DNA of 64,000 nt from Rhodospirillum rubrum ATCC 11170 (lineage in GTDB: Bacteria; Pseudomonadota; Alphaproteobacteria; Rhodospirillales; Rhodospirillaceae): assembly GCF_000013085.1 (NCBI RefSeq), contig NC_007643.1, forward strand, positions 2,861,501 to 2,925,500, in the 5' to 3' direction. Below are positions 37,634 to 46,554 of the stretch, piece after piece. A program made the translations under genes and the position numbers. Position 1 is the stretch's first letter; each line of letters begins with the position of its first letter. The notes below the pieces were generated by a model. It made no database searches and was not told the DNA's origin. It saw only the letters and a list, made by a program, of their open reading frames with translations.

Positions 37634-38772
37634 GGCGCGCTCCGCCGCTTGGCCACCGCGCGGAACAAGGCCTCCCAGCGATCGAAGATCGCCTTGGGGT
37701 CATAAGCCAGGATCGACCGGGCGGCCTTGCGCCCCATCTCGCGCCGGGCCTCGTCATCCCGGATCATCCGCGCCAAAGCCTCGGCGAAAGCCCCTTCATC
37801 AGGCGCGCTCAATAGCCCGGTCTCGCCCTCGACGATCAATTCGTTGACGCCCGAGGTGGTGCGCAGGCCAACCGCCGGCAGCCCGTGGGCGAAGGCCTCG
37901 ACCAGGGCGTTGGGGAACCCCTCCCACAGCGAGGGAAAGGCGAGAAAGGCCGACCGGGCATACCACGCCCCGACATCGCGGGTGGCGCCGGGGAACAGAA
38001 CCCGGTCGTCGAGATCCAACTCGTGGCACAGCGCCTTCAGGGTTGCGCCGGCATCGCCATCGCCGACGAAGGCCAGGGTCCACTCGGGGTGGGTGGGGGC
38101 GACCCGGGCGAAGGCGCGCAACAGAAAGGCTTGGTTCTTCTGATAGGACAAGCGGCCCATGTTCAAGATCAGCCGCGGCGGATCGGCCGCCTCGTTGGGA
38201 TAGGGCGGTTCGGCCAGCGCCGGGACCGGATTGGGAATATCAACGATGCGCCGGCGCAGGAAGGCCGGATAGCGGGGCCGGTAGCTGGGCAGTTGCACGG
38301 TGATGCGCGAGGCGGTGGCCAGGGCCAGTTCGGTCATCCGGCGGGCGCGGACCCCCTGGCGCAGGAAATCGTAAAGATCGGGGGCGTTGCGCTCGGCGGC
38401 GATCATCGGAATGCCCAAGCCGACCAGGGCCGTGCGCAGGGCGATAAAGGCGCCGGCCTGGAAACCGATGACCACATCGGGGCGGAAGCCTCGGGCCAGA
38501 CGGCGGATGGCCCTTTGTCGACGCAAGCGCAGCCCCCAGCCCGCCCGCTGGCTGGCCTCGCCCATCGCCAGCTTCATCCAGGTGATCGCCGGATCCATCG
38601 GATAATGGGCGGTGGCGTCCTCGGGGTCCCAGGTCAAAAGACCCACGCGCAGCCCCCGGGCCGCCATGTCGTTCATCATCATTGTCGCCATACGCTCGAT
38701 GCCACCGGCCATACGGTCGAAATTCCGGCAAGCGAACAAGACGGAGGGAGCGGAAGGGGGAAGGGAAGGCAT
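37630..38772 (-). CDS. Glycosyltransferase family 4
   Basis: The 380-residue protein starts at ATG 38772 (MPSLPPSAPSVLFACRNFDR); a longer frame to 38862 would overlap the preceding gene. The acceptor-domain glycine motif is DRMAGGIERMA, and the donor domain has LILNMGRLSYQKNQAFLLRAF and the E-x7-E type LWEGFPNALVEAFAHGLPA. It is related to the following GT4 gene but clearly distinct. The gene lies 4 bp after the GT2 stop and overlaps the next gene by 4 bases, so translation is coupled. Confidence 0.92.
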   Translation of the reverse strand: MPSLPPSAPSVLFACRNFDRMAGGIERMATMMMNDMAARGLRVGLLTWDPEDATAHYPMDPAITWMKLAMGEASQRAGWGLRLRRQRAIRRLARGFRPDVVIGFQAGAFIALRTALVGLGIPMIAAERNAPDLYDFLRQGVRARRMTELALATASRITVQLPSYRPRYPAFLRRRIVDIPNPVPALAEPPYPNEAADPPRLILNMGRLSYQKNQAFLLRAFARVAPTHPEWTLAFVGDGDAGATLKALCHELDLDDRVLFPGATRDVGAWYARSAFLAFPSLWEGFPNALVEAFAHGLPAVGLRTTSGVNELIVEGETGLLSAPDEGAFAEALARMIRDDEARREMGRKAARSILAYDPKAIFDRWEALFRAVAKRRSAP

Positions 38773-38776
38773 GCTG

Positions 38777-39745
38777 TCAGGCTCTGATCGAACGCTCGTG
38801 TTGAAACCGCCGGCTGGCGGAAAGGACGAAATGGCGGGCCGTGCGCAGGGGATAGCGGGCAAACAGCCCGATCAACGCCAGGGCCGCCCGGCCGTCCTGC
38901 CCATTGAAATGACGAAAGCGCACCCGCGACCACCCCATCATGTAATGGAAGCGCCCCTTGGCCACCAGATAATCCCGATGCTTGATCAACAGGGCCTGGA
39001 AGCTGTCATGCTCGACCCGCGCCGCCTTGTCCACCCCCTCGCTGGCATATTGGGTTAACAGGGGTTCGGCGGGGCCGATGAAATGCCCGCCCAGACGGCC
39101 AAGCCGCACGGCGAAGTCAACGTCCTCCTGGCGGCGCAAGCCTTTGTCGAAGCCGCCAACCGCGCTGAAAACCTCGGCCCGCGCCATCAGCGAGGCGGTC
39201 GGGGTACCGCCACCATAAAACACCCCGGGCCGGCGGTCGAAGGACAACAGGTAATCCGAGACCTCCTCGCCCCGGGGAACGCGCGGGCGCGCGCCGATCG
39301 CCTGAAAGGTCATGACATAGCCATTGGCATAGATCCGCTGACCAGACAGGTGACAGGCGATCAAAGCCGCGCCGCTTTCCCGCTCGTAATCCAGGATGAG
39401 CGCCCGCTGGCGGCGCAGACGCTGGGGAGCGCTGACATCGTCATCGTCGAAAAAGGCGATGAAAGCGCCCTTGGCGGCGCTCAGAATGGCATTGCGCGCC
39501 GCGGCGCAGCCCTGATTTTCGGCGTGGCGGATCAGGCGGATCCGGCCATCGGCGGCCGCCCGCCGCGCCAGGATATCGGCGCTGCCATCGCTTGAGGCGT
39601 CATCGACCACCACCACCTCGATCAGGGGCCAGTCCTGGGCCAGGGCGCTGTCGAGCGCCCGCTCGATGGTGGCGGCGGCGTTATAGCAGGTCAGGCCGAT
39701 GGTGATCAGCGCAGGGAGAGCCTCGGCGGGGGAAGTCGCGGTCAC
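38777..39745 (-). CDS. Glycosyltransferase family 2
   Basis: From a GTG at 39745, which shares GTGA with the stop of the preceding gene, the protein has 322 residues. It has the GT-A start ITIGLTCYNAAATIERAL, VVVVDDASSDGS, NQGCAAARN and the metal-binding FFDDDDVS, followed by FDKGLRRQEDVDFAVRLG, typical of inverting GT2 transferases. The C-terminal hydrophobic-basic segment may contact the membrane. An upstream in-frame start at 39808 would overlap the preceding gene by over 60 bases and is less likely. Confidence 0.92.
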   Translation of the reverse strand: MTATSPAEALPALITIGLTCYNAAATIERALDSALAQDWPLIEVVVVDDASSDGSADILARRAAADGRIRLIRHAENQGCAAARNAILSAAKGAFIAFFDDDDVSAPQRLRRQRALILDYERESGAALIACHLSGQRIYANGYVMTFQAIGARPRVPRGEEVSDYLLSFDRRPGVFYGGGTPTASLMARAEVFSAVGGFDKGLRRQEDVDFAVRLGRLGGHFIGPAEPLLTQYASEGVDKAARVEHDSFQALLIKHRDYLVAKGRFHYMMGWSRVRFRHFNGQDGRAALALIGLFARYPLRTARHFVLSASRRFQHERSIRA

Positions 39746-40719
39746 GACGTGTCCTTGCGGTGCTGGCGGTGATAGGCCGCCCGGGTGCCGGCGGCGGGCA
39801 GCGACCAAACGATCTTGCGCGCGAGTTTCAGCGGATGGCTCAGGCCGAGCCCGACCAGCCCGAGAACAACCCGCCCCGTGCGCCCCTCGAGATGGGCCAG
39901 ACGGATATCTTGCCAGCGCGCGTAAAAAGTCAACCAGCCGGTCTTGGCCAGGGTGGCGCGGTGCTTGTTAAGCAGGGCCTGATAGGCCCGATGATCCTCG
40001 CGCGGCGTCTTGTCGCCGCCCAGGGTCAGGCGCTGGGTGACCAAGGGGGCGGACAGGCCAGCGAAGACCGCGCCACCCAAAGCGGCGCGCAGGCACAAAT
40101 CCGTATCCTCGGCCCGGCGCAGCGTCGGATCGAAGCCGCCCAGGGCGCGATAGCTGGCGGTGCGCGCCATCTGCGAACAGGTGGCGCAAGAGCCGCGCAC
40201 CCCCGGGCTCAGGGTTCCCAAAAGGATGCGCCGGACCACGGCGTCGCCCCCGGGGATCGGCCCGCCCTCCTCACCCATCGTGCCTTCCAGGCGCTCGCCG
40301 CCGTCGGGCAGGATCTGGCACCGCGCGGCGTGGCAGAAAACCAGCCCGGCCCCGGTCTCGCGCTCGGCGGCGATCAACCGCGCGTACTGGCGGCGCAGGC
40401 GGTCGGGGGCGCTGATGTCGTCATCATCGAAAAAGGCGATCACCTCGCCTTTGGCTTCGGCGAGCAAGCGGTTGCGCGCCTGGGCGACGCCGCCGTTTTT
40501 ATCAAGGGCGATCAGGCGGATCGGCGGGCCCTGGTCGCCGCGTTCGGTGATAACGGCCTCGATGACCTTGCGCGTGCCATCGCGCGAGGCGTCGTCGAGG
40601 ATCAGAACCTCCAGGCTGGGCCAATCCTGGGCCAGGGCCGAGGCCAGGGCGCCGGCGATGGTGTCCTCGGCGTCATAGGCGGTCAAGGCCGCAGTGATCA
40701 GGGGACCGCCCGCCGTCAA
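39742..40719 (-). CDS. Glycosyltransferase family 2
   Basis: The 325-residue GT2 protein resembles its downstream neighbour: LITAALTAYDAEDTIAGAL, LEVLILDDASRDGT, NGGVAQARNRLLAEAKGEV, FFDDDDISAPDRLRRQYARL and RRAEDTDLCLRAALGG. The pair probably arose by duplication. The start is a TTG that overlaps the flippase stop by 4 bases (TTGA), an unusual start codon that may lower its expression compared with its neighbours. It acts in the same surface-glycan pathway. Confidence 0.9.
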   Translation of the reverse strand: MTAGGPLITAALTAYDAEDTIAGALASALAQDWPSLEVLILDDASRDGTRKVIEAVITERGDQGPPIRLIALDKNGGVAQARNRLLAEAKGEVIAFFDDDDISAPDRLRRQYARLIAAERETGAGLVFCHAARCQILPDGGERLEGTMGEEGGPIPGGDAVVRRILLGTLSPGVRGSCATCSQMARTASYRALGGFDPTLRRAEDTDLCLRAALGGAVFAGLSAPLVTQRLTLGGDKTPREDHRAYQALLNKHRATLAKTGWLTFYARWQDIRLAHLEGRTGRVVLGLVGLGLSHPLKLARKIVWSLPAAGTRAAYHRQHRKDTS

Positions 40720-41987
40720 ACGACGAACCCCCGCAACACGCGACGCCAGTAGAAATAAATACTAGCAAGAACGGTGGCCTGACAGAGCGCCACGCCAAGC
40801 ACCCCGAAAAACAGCGCTAAGGGATAGACCGTGACCACCAGCGTCAGGGTCGAGAGGATATCGGCGCGCAGCGAAATATTGGGATTGGTGGCATGGGACA
40901 GCGGCCGGCACCACCACATCGTGCTCGTCACCACCGCCGTCAGCGCCATCAGGCCGAAGGCCAGATAATCGGTGGCGGCCAGCGGCACGCCAACCCACAG
41001 CGTATAACCGACCAGCCCCGGCGCCAGAACGGCGATCAGCGGCAGGGCCACCAGACGCAGCTTTTGATTGACCTGGGCGATGGTGGCGGTGATCTCGGCC
41101 CGTTTGTGCTCGCTGACCGCCTGAACGAAGCGCGGATAGGCCTGACCGTTGATCGGCGCGGCCAGAAAGGGAAAGGGGGCGAGGAACTGGCGCAGGATAT
41201 TGACCAGCCCCACCGTGGCCGGATTGGTCACATAGCCCAGAACCACCGTATCGATGCCGCCAGCGGCGCGGATGGTCGAAGACAAAAAGGTGCTGAGGCT
41301 GAATTTGGCGTAGTCGCGCAAGGCCCCCCAAGCCGCGGGGACAGGCCGCAGGCGCCCGAGCAGCGGAACCAGCACCAGGATATAGGCGATCAGGCTGAAG
41401 GCGGCGGTGGGCAGCAGAACGGCGGTGATCACATCGCGAAGGGTGACCGCCGCCCCCGACAGCACCACCAGCCCGATCAGGGCTATGCGGACCACCGGCT
41501 CGCCGGCGTTCATGGCGTAGATCAAGGGAAAGTGCTCGCGCGCCGTCAAATAGCCGATCGGCGTGCCGCGCAGGAAGGTCGCCAGCAGGATCCAGCCATA
41601 GAGCGCCACATCGGAGGCCAGATCGGGGCGCTTGAGCACGGCCTGGGCGATCCACGGCGCGCACAGCGCGAAGGCGCCAAACAGCAGGCCGCCGATCAGG
41701 ATATCCAGGCAAAGCCCAACCAGCAGGGCCATCTTGCACAGCCCGGGATCCCCGGTCGCCGACCCGCGCTTATAGAAAACCACCACGGCGTCATTGGTGC
41801 GCACGGTCATCAGATTGGTCAGCATGGCCGAAAAGGCGACCAGGATGCCAAACGAGCCGTAGACATCGACGCCGCCGAAGCGCGTTACCAGGGTGACATG
41901 GGCGAAGCCGGCGGCGACGCTGATCGCCGTCGCGCCGTAATTGACGAGCACGTTTCTTTTGAAGCGCCTGTCGACAAGACCGGACAT
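40716..41987 (-). CDS. Polysaccharide flippase (Wzx/MATE-like)
   Basis: The 423-residue protein has about 12 membrane segments in the pattern of MVF/MOP-superfamily flippases, starting KRNVLVNYGATAISVAAGFA and including LCLDILIGGLLFGAFAL and TLVVTVYPLALFFGVLGVAL. Such proteins move undecaprenyl-linked oligosaccharides across the inner membrane. It is the first gene of the operon, followed by two GT2 and two GT4 genes with 4-base overlaps. No polymerase (Wzy) or initiating transferase is in the window, so the pathway must include genes elsewhere. Confidence 0.88.
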   Translation of the reverse strand: MSGLVDRRFKRNVLVNYGATAISVAAGFAHVTLVTRFGGVDVYGSFGILVAFSAMLTNLMTVRTNDAVVVFYKRGSATGDPGLCKMALLVGLCLDILIGGLLFGAFALCAPWIAQAVLKRPDLASDVALYGWILLATFLRGTPIGYLTAREHFPLIYAMNAGEPVVRIALIGLVVLSGAAVTLRDVITAVLLPTAAFSLIAYILVLVPLLGRLRPVPAAWGALRDYAKFSLSTFLSSTIRAAGGIDTVVLGYVTNPATVGLVNILRQFLAPFPFLAAPINGQAYPRFVQAVSEHKRAEITATIAQVNQKLRLVALPLIAVLAPGLVGYTLWVGVPLAATDYLAFGLMALTAVVTSTMWWCRPLSHATNPNISLRADILSTLTLVVTVYPLALFFGVLGVALCQATVLASIYFYWRRVLRGFVV

Positions 41988-42045
41988 CGGCTGCGGATCC
42001 GAAAAAGGGAAGGAACGCGGCGGGGACCGGCGGGCCCCCGCCCCG

Positions 42046-43638
42046 TCACACCGCCTGTTCTTTGGTCTTATGGAAGACGATCAGCGGGAAATCCTCGGCG
42101 GCGCGGTCCAGGTGCCAGGCGTTGCGGGCCAGGAAGACCGGATCGCCGTCATGATCCTCGGCCAGCGAAGCCTGATTGCCATCGAGGAACTTCTTGAGAA
42201 CCAAAGGATCCTCGGCCGTCACCCAGCGCGCCGTGTACAGCGCTGTCGATTCGAACAAAACCGGCACATCGAATTCGGTGCGGATGCGATCGGCCAGAAC
42301 CTCGAACTGCAAGGGACCAACCACGCCAACGATCCAATCGGCGCCCATGATCGGCTTGAAGACGCGCGCGGCGCCTTCTTCGGCGATCTGCTGCAAGGCC
42401 CGCCCCAGATGTTTGGCGCGCAAGGGGTCCTTGGGCCGCACCTTCTGAAGCATTTCCGGCGCGAAGCTGGGAATGCCGGTGACCCGCAGGTTCTCGCCCT
42501 CGCTCAGGGTATCGCCGATGCGCAGCTGGCCGTGGTTGGGCACGCCCATGATATCGCCGGCGAAGGCCTCTTCGGCCAGTTCGCGCTCGCGGGCCAGGAA
42601 CATCACCGGATTATGCATGTTCATCTGTTTGCCGGTGCGCACATGGAACAGCTTCATGCCGCGACGGAACGGACCCGAGCACAGGCGCACGAAGGCGATG
42701 CGGTCGCGGTGCTTGGGATCCATATTGGCCTGGATCTTGAAAACGAAGCCGGTGACCTTGTCTTCCGTCGGCTGGATGTCGCGGGTGGTGGTCGGTTGTG
42801 GGCGCGGCGACGGCGCCAGATGGGCCACGCCTTCGAGCAGTTCGCGCACGCCGAAATTATTGACGGCGCTGCCGAAGAAGACCGGGGTCATCGTGCCGGC
42901 GCGATAGGCCTCGGCATCGAAAGCCGGACAGAGACCGCGCACCATCTCGACATCGCCGCGCAGCTTGGCCACCGCATCGGCGGGCAGCATCTTGTCAAGC
43001 TTGGGATCGTCCAGACCTTCACAGCGTTCCCCTGGCGTCGGCAGGCTTCCCTTGGCCCCCTTGGCCATCAGCGCCAAACGATCGTTGAACAGGTCGTAGC
43101 AGCCCAGGAAGTCACGGCCCATGCCGATCGGCCAACTGGCCGGCGTCACGTCCAGCGCCAAGGTCTGTTCGATCTCGTCGAGCAAATCGAAGGGATCTTG
43201 GCCTTCGCGGTCGAGCTTGTTGATAAAGGTGATGATCGGCACGTCGCGCAGACGACAGACTTCGAACAGCTTGCGGGTTTGCTCTTCGATGCCCTTGGCG
43301 GCGTCGATCACCATCACCGCGCTGTCCACGGCCGTCAGGGTGCGGTAGGTATCTTCGCTGAAGTCCTCGTGGCCGGGGGTGTCGAGCAGATTGAAGGCGC
43401 GGCCGGCGTATTCGTAGCTCATCACCGAGGAGGCAACGGAAATGCCGCGCTCCTGTTCCACCTTCATCCAGTCCGAACGCGCGCGGCGCACCTCGCCCCG
43501 CGCCTTCACCGCACCGGCGAGCTGGATGGCTCCCCCGAACAGCAAAAGCTTCTCGGTCAGCGTGGTTTTGCCCGCGTCCGGGTGGGAAATGATGGCGAAG
43601 GTACGCCGGCGCTGGACTTCATCTTCGATCGCGGTCAT
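42046..43638 (-). CDS. prfC: Peptide chain release factor 3
   Basis: From ATG 43638 (MTAIEDEVQRRRTFAIISH) the protein has 530 residues. It is a translational GTPase: G1 SHPDAGKTTLTEK, the G2 region RGISVASSVMSYEY, G3 DTPGHEDFSEDTYR and G4 FINKLDREG. RF3 recycles RF1/RF2 from the ribosome after termination. The frame stays open 61 codons upstream, but the shorter start matches the family. It is a single-gene unit, divergent from the ABC transporter genes. Confidence 0.97.
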   Translation of the reverse strand: MTAIEDEVQRRRTFAIISHPDAGKTTLTEKLLLFGGAIQLAGAVKARGEVRRARSDWMKVEQERGISVASSVMSYEYAGRAFNLLDTPGHEDFSEDTYRTLTAVDSAVMVIDAAKGIEEQTRKLFEVCRLRDVPIITFINKLDREGQDPFDLLDEIEQTLALDVTPASWPIGMGRDFLGCYDLFNDRLALMAKGAKGSLPTPGERCEGLDDPKLDKMLPADAVAKLRGDVEMVRGLCPAFDAEAYRAGTMTPVFFGSAVNNFGVRELLEGVAHLAPSPRPQPTTTRDIQPTEDKVTGFVFKIQANMDPKHRDRIAFVRLCSGPFRRGMKLFHVRTGKQMNMHNPVMFLARERELAEEAFAGDIMGVPNHGQLRIGDTLSEGENLRVTGIPSFAPEMLQKVRPKDPLRAKHLGRALQQIAEEGAARVFKPIMGADWIVGVVGPLQFEVLADRIRTEFDVPVLFESTALYTARWVTAEDPLVLKKFLDGNQASLAEDHDGDPVFLARNAWHLDRAAEDFPLIVFHKTKEQAV

Positions 43639-43941
43639 GGATCCGTGGTCTGACGACAGGAAAGAGGGGCTGGACAAGGGGCCGGACTCTGCTTCCCCCG
43701 GCCGCCGAAAGCCAGAGGTTTTTTTCCGCCCCCCCGTCACCGGTCGGGACGGACTTTGTCGACAAGGGGCAGAAAACTTGGAATTGTTCCAGAAGACCGC
43801 TAGCATGGCGCCGCGCTCCACTCCCCCGCTTTGTCAGGCGGACCCCCGACCCGGTGGCGGCCCTGGCCGCATGCGCCCCATCGCCCCGCCGCGCCCCGTT
43901 CCCGTCTTGTCCGTTCCGTCGCTGGAGCTTCGAGTCCCGTC
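43639..43941. promoter_or_regulatory. Divergent control region between prfC and the ABC-2 operon
   Basis: No gene is supported here. Two small palindromes are present: TTGTC/GACAA at 43756-43765 and TGGAA-TTG-TTCCA at 43779-43791. They are 13 bases apart and centred in the divergent gap, where an operator would act on either promoter. No clear -35/-10 pair was recognised. Confidence 0.4.
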
Positions 43942-44925
43942 ATGATTCGCATCGACGATCTTTCCCACGCCTACCCCGGCCGCCGGGGAAAGCCCGCGCG
44001 CCTCGCTTTGCGCGATCTGACGCTTGGCGTCGCCGAGGGCAGCTTCACCATTTTGGCCGGTCCCAACGGCAGCGGCAAATCGACGCTGTTTCGCATCCTC
44101 TGCGGCCTGTGCCTGCCCAGCAGCGGGCGGGTGCGCATCGGCGGCCACGACCTGCTGGCCGCCCCGGCCGCGGCCAGGGCGCTGATGTCGGTGGTTTTCC
44201 AGTCGCCCGCCGTCGACAAGCAACTGTCGGTGGCCGAAAACCTCGCCCTGCATGGCCGGCTTTACGGCCTGTCGGGCAAGGCCCTGGCCGCCCGACGCGA
44301 CGAGGCCCTGGCCTGGAGCGGGCTGGAGGGTCGCCTTGGCGACCGGGTCGGCACGCTGTCGGGAGGGCTCGCCCGTCAGGTCGAGCTGGCCAAATGCCTG
44401 CTGACCTATCCGCGCGTGCTGTTGCTCGACGAACCGACCAGCGGTCTTGATCCGGCGGCGCGCCGGGCCTTTCTCGATGCCCTGACCGCCATTCAGCGCC
44501 AGCGCAAGATGACCGTGCTGATGACCAGCCATGTGTTCTCGGAAGCCGAGGACGCCGATAAGGTGGCGATCTTGCGCGATGGCGACTTGCTGGCCCATGA
44601 CAGCCCGGCGGCCCTGCGCCGCCAGCTTGGCCGCGACATGCTGGTGGTCACGGCGCGGGACGCCGAGGCCCTGGCCCCGCGCCTGGGGCAAACGCTTGGC
44701 CTCGCCGTCAGCCGTCACGGCGCGGAAATCCGCATCGAGGCCATCCCGGCCAGCGGACCGGTGCCGCTGATCGACGCCATCTTGTCCGCCTTCCGCGGCG
44801 ATATCCAAAGCATCGCCGTCCGCCAGCCGACGCTGGAGGACGTCTTCATCCACATCACCGGAACCACCGCTTCCCGGCCCCGGCCCGGATCGGTTTCCGC
44901 CGCGTCCGTCGAGGCCGCCCAATGA
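43942..44925 (+). CDS. ABC transporter ATP-binding protein (ABC-2 exporter)
   Basis: From ATG 43942 (MIRIDDLSHAYPG) the protein has 327 residues. Walker A is GPNGSGKST, the signature is TLSGGLARQVELAKCL and Walker B is VLLLDEPTSGLDP, with the H loop MTSHVFSEAE. A C-terminal domain of about 100 residues follows (ending QPTLEDVFIHITG), typical of NatA/CcmA/DrrA-type exporters. It overlaps the permease gene by 4 bases. The substrate could be a drug, lipid or Na+; the sequence does not decide. Confidence 0.93.
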   Translation: MIRIDDLSHAYPGRRGKPARLALRDLTLGVAEGSFTILAGPNGSGKSTLFRILCGLCLPSSGRVRIGGHDLLAAPAAARALMSVVFQSPAVDKQLSVAENLALHGRLYGLSGKALAARRDEALAWSGLEGRLGDRVGTLSGGLARQVELAKCLLTYPRVLLLDEPTSGLDPAARRAFLDALTAIQRQRKMTVLMTSHVFSEAEDADKVAILRDGDLLAHDSPAALRRQLGRDMLVVTARDAEALAPRLGQTLGLAVSRHGAEIRIEAIPASGPVPLIDAILSAFRGDIQSIAVRQPTLEDVFIHITGTTASRPRPGSVSAASVEAAQ

Positions 44926-45752
44926 CCGCCCTGTCCACCCCCCTCTCCGACCCGCCCCGGGTGTCCGTGCCCTCGGTGGCATTCGCCCTCGCCAAGCGCG
45001 AATTCACCCGCTTCGTGCGCCAGCCCGCCCGGCTGGCCGGCTCGATCGGCCAGCCCTTGCTGTTCTGGCTGGTCCTCGGCTCGGGCCTGTCGCCCAGCTT
45101 CCGCCCCACCGGCATGGCGGCGATGAGCTACACCGAGTATTTCTACCCCGGCATGCTGTTGATGATGGTGCTGTTCGCCAGCGTCTTTTCAACGATCACC
45201 GTGATCGAGGACCGCGACCAGGGATTCCTGCAAGGCGTTCTGGTCGCCCCGGTCTCGCGGCTGGCCATCGTGCTGGGCAAGGTCGGCGGCGCCGCCGCCA
45301 TCGCCTTGTTCCAGTCGATCGTCTTGCTGTGCGCCGCGCCGGTGCTGGGCTTTTCCACCGGACCCTTGGGTTATCTGCTGATCCTGGTCACCCTGACCTT
45401 GCTGTCGCTCGGCTTCACCGGCCTGGGATTCCTGACCGCCTGGGGCATGGCCTCGACCAGCGGCTTCCATGCGGTGATGATGCTGGTGCTGATGCCGTTG
45501 TGGTTCCTGTCGGGGGCGCTGTTCCCGGTTCAGGGAGTTCCCGCCGTGCTCGAGGGGCTGATGATGATCAACCCGGTCACCCATGGCATGACCATCCTGC
45601 GCGCCCCCTTCTATGAGGCGCCGGGCGCCCTGCTGAGCGACGGCTCCTATCTGGGATCGCTGGCCGTCGTCGCGCTATGGGTGGTGCTGGCCCTGGGGGC
45701 TTCGGCCTGGCGGGTCGGCCGGCGCGAACGCGGGGCCCCTAGTCCTTCTTGA
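44922..45752 (+). CDS. ABC-2 type transporter permease
   Basis: The 276-residue protein has six predicted membrane segments and the ABC-2 signature pattern: FTRFVRQPARLAGSIGQPLLFWLVLGSG in pieces, YTEYFYPGMLLMMVLFASVF, EDRDQGFLQGVLVAPVSR, and MPLWFLSGALFPVQGVP. It resembles the DrrB/NodJ type. It is encoded in a 4-base overlap with its ATPase. Its 3' end overlaps the stop of the convergent tusA gene by 14 bases. Confidence 0.92.
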   Translation: MTALSTPLSDPPRVSVPSVAFALAKREFTRFVRQPARLAGSIGQPLLFWLVLGSGLSPSFRPTGMAAMSYTEYFYPGMLLMMVLFASVFSTITVIEDRDQGFLQGVLVAPVSRLAIVLGKVGGAAAIALFQSIVLLCAAPVLGFSTGPLGYLLILVTLTLLSLGFTGLGFLTAWGMASTSGFHAVMMLVLMPLWFLSGALFPVQGVPAVLEGLMMINPVTHGMTILRAPFYEAPGALLSDGSYLGSLAVVALWVVLALGASAWRVGRRERGAPSPS

Positions 45753-46029
45753 CCGCCCCGGCCGCCCCATCGTCGCGGCGGCGGATCAGATAGCGCAAGA
45801 CCTCGTCCTCCTGGCCGCTTTCCACCAGAACATCGCCGGTATGGCGGCAGAAAGCGGCGAAATCCTTGATCGACCCCGGATCGGTCGCCAGAACCTCGAG
45901 CAGGGCGCCGGGCTCCATGCGGTTGAGCATCTTGCGCGCGCGCAGCACCGGCAGCGGACAAGCCAGCCCACGGGCGTCCAGAACCAGGGGCGCCCGATCG
46001 GCGGCGGCGGGCGGGTCTTGGGTGGTCAT
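45739..46029 (-). CDS. tusA: TusA-family sulfurtransferase
   Basis: From ATG 46029 (MTTQDPPAAADR) the protein has 96 residues. The hallmark is LDARGLACPLPVLRARKML with the sulfur-carrying Cys24 in the CPxP motif, followed by the beta strand LLEVLATDPGSIKDFAAFC. TusA proteins relay persulfide sulfur for tRNA thiolation, molybdenum cofactor or dissimilatory sulfur metabolism. AAGGAAG precedes the start. It is divergent from a rhodanese gene 118 bp away, a likely partner. Much longer in-frame starts would overlap the rhodanese gene. Confidence 0.93.
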   Translation of the reverse strand: MTTQDPPAAADRAPLVLDARGLACPLPVLRARKMLNRMEPGALLEVLATDPGSIKDFAAFCRHTGDVLVESGQEDEVLRYLIRRRDDGAAGAVKKD

Positions 46030-46147
46030 CTTTCTTCCTTTGCACTGTGGGACGCGCAGTTTGACAATGCCCCGTCGCGCCCGCAATGCGCAAACCGCCT
46101 CGTCTTGTTCTTTAGAAAGACCCAACGAGTGGAAGGAGCCACCCCCC

Positions 46148-46477
46148 GTGTCCGGATTTGAAGTCACCATCGTCGACGCCGAAAGCGTCATCGCCTGGGT
46201 CAAGGCGGGCAAGGTCACCGTTTTCGATGTCCGCGAGCCCGAGGAATTCGCCGCCGCCCATATCGAAGGGGCGATTCCCAATCCCCTGTCGCGCTTCGAC
46301 GCCTCGCTGATCCCCACCGACAGCCCGGTTCCCGTCGTCTTGCACTGCCGCAGCGGCGTGCGCTGCGGCCATGCCGCCGATCGCCTGCGGGCCAGCGGCT
46401 TCCAGGGCAAGATCAACCGCATGGCTGGCGGCATCATCGCTTGGCAAGCCGCCGGCGGTCCGGTGGTCAGCGGGTGA
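46148..46477 (+). CDS. Single-domain rhodanese-like sulfurtransferase
   Basis: From a GTG at 46148 (SGFEVTIVDAESV) the protein has 109 residues and one rhodanese domain: VTVFDVREPEEFAAAHIEGAIPN split across the substrate region and the active-site loop LHCRSGVRCGHAA with the persulfide-carrying Cys67. It probably transfers sulfane sulfur to the TusA protein encoded divergently. GGAAGGAG lies about 10 bases before the start. The short cytosolic form has no signal peptide. Confidence 0.9.
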   Translation: MSGFEVTIVDAESVIAWVKAGKVTVFDVREPEEFAAAHIEGAIPNPLSRFDASLIPTDSPVPVVLHCRSGVRCGHAADRLRASGFQGKINRMAGGIIAWQAAGGPVVSG

Positions 46478-46522
46478 GGCCGGAACGCAGGGGTTGATGG
46501 AGTGCGCCGCAACACTAGTCGC

Positions 46523-46554
46523 CTTGGTTGATTTGGTGCGCCGCAGCAACCAAG
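46523..46554. repeat. Inverted repeat upstream of the universal stress gene
   Basis: CTTGGTTG (46523-46530) and CAACCAAG (46547-46554) form a perfect 8-bp inverted repeat with a 16-base spacer. A near-direct repeat TGCGCCGCA occurs at 46503 and again at 46537 within the spacer. The element is about 85 bp before the usp start, where an operator for a dimeric regulator would be expected. Confidence 0.6.
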
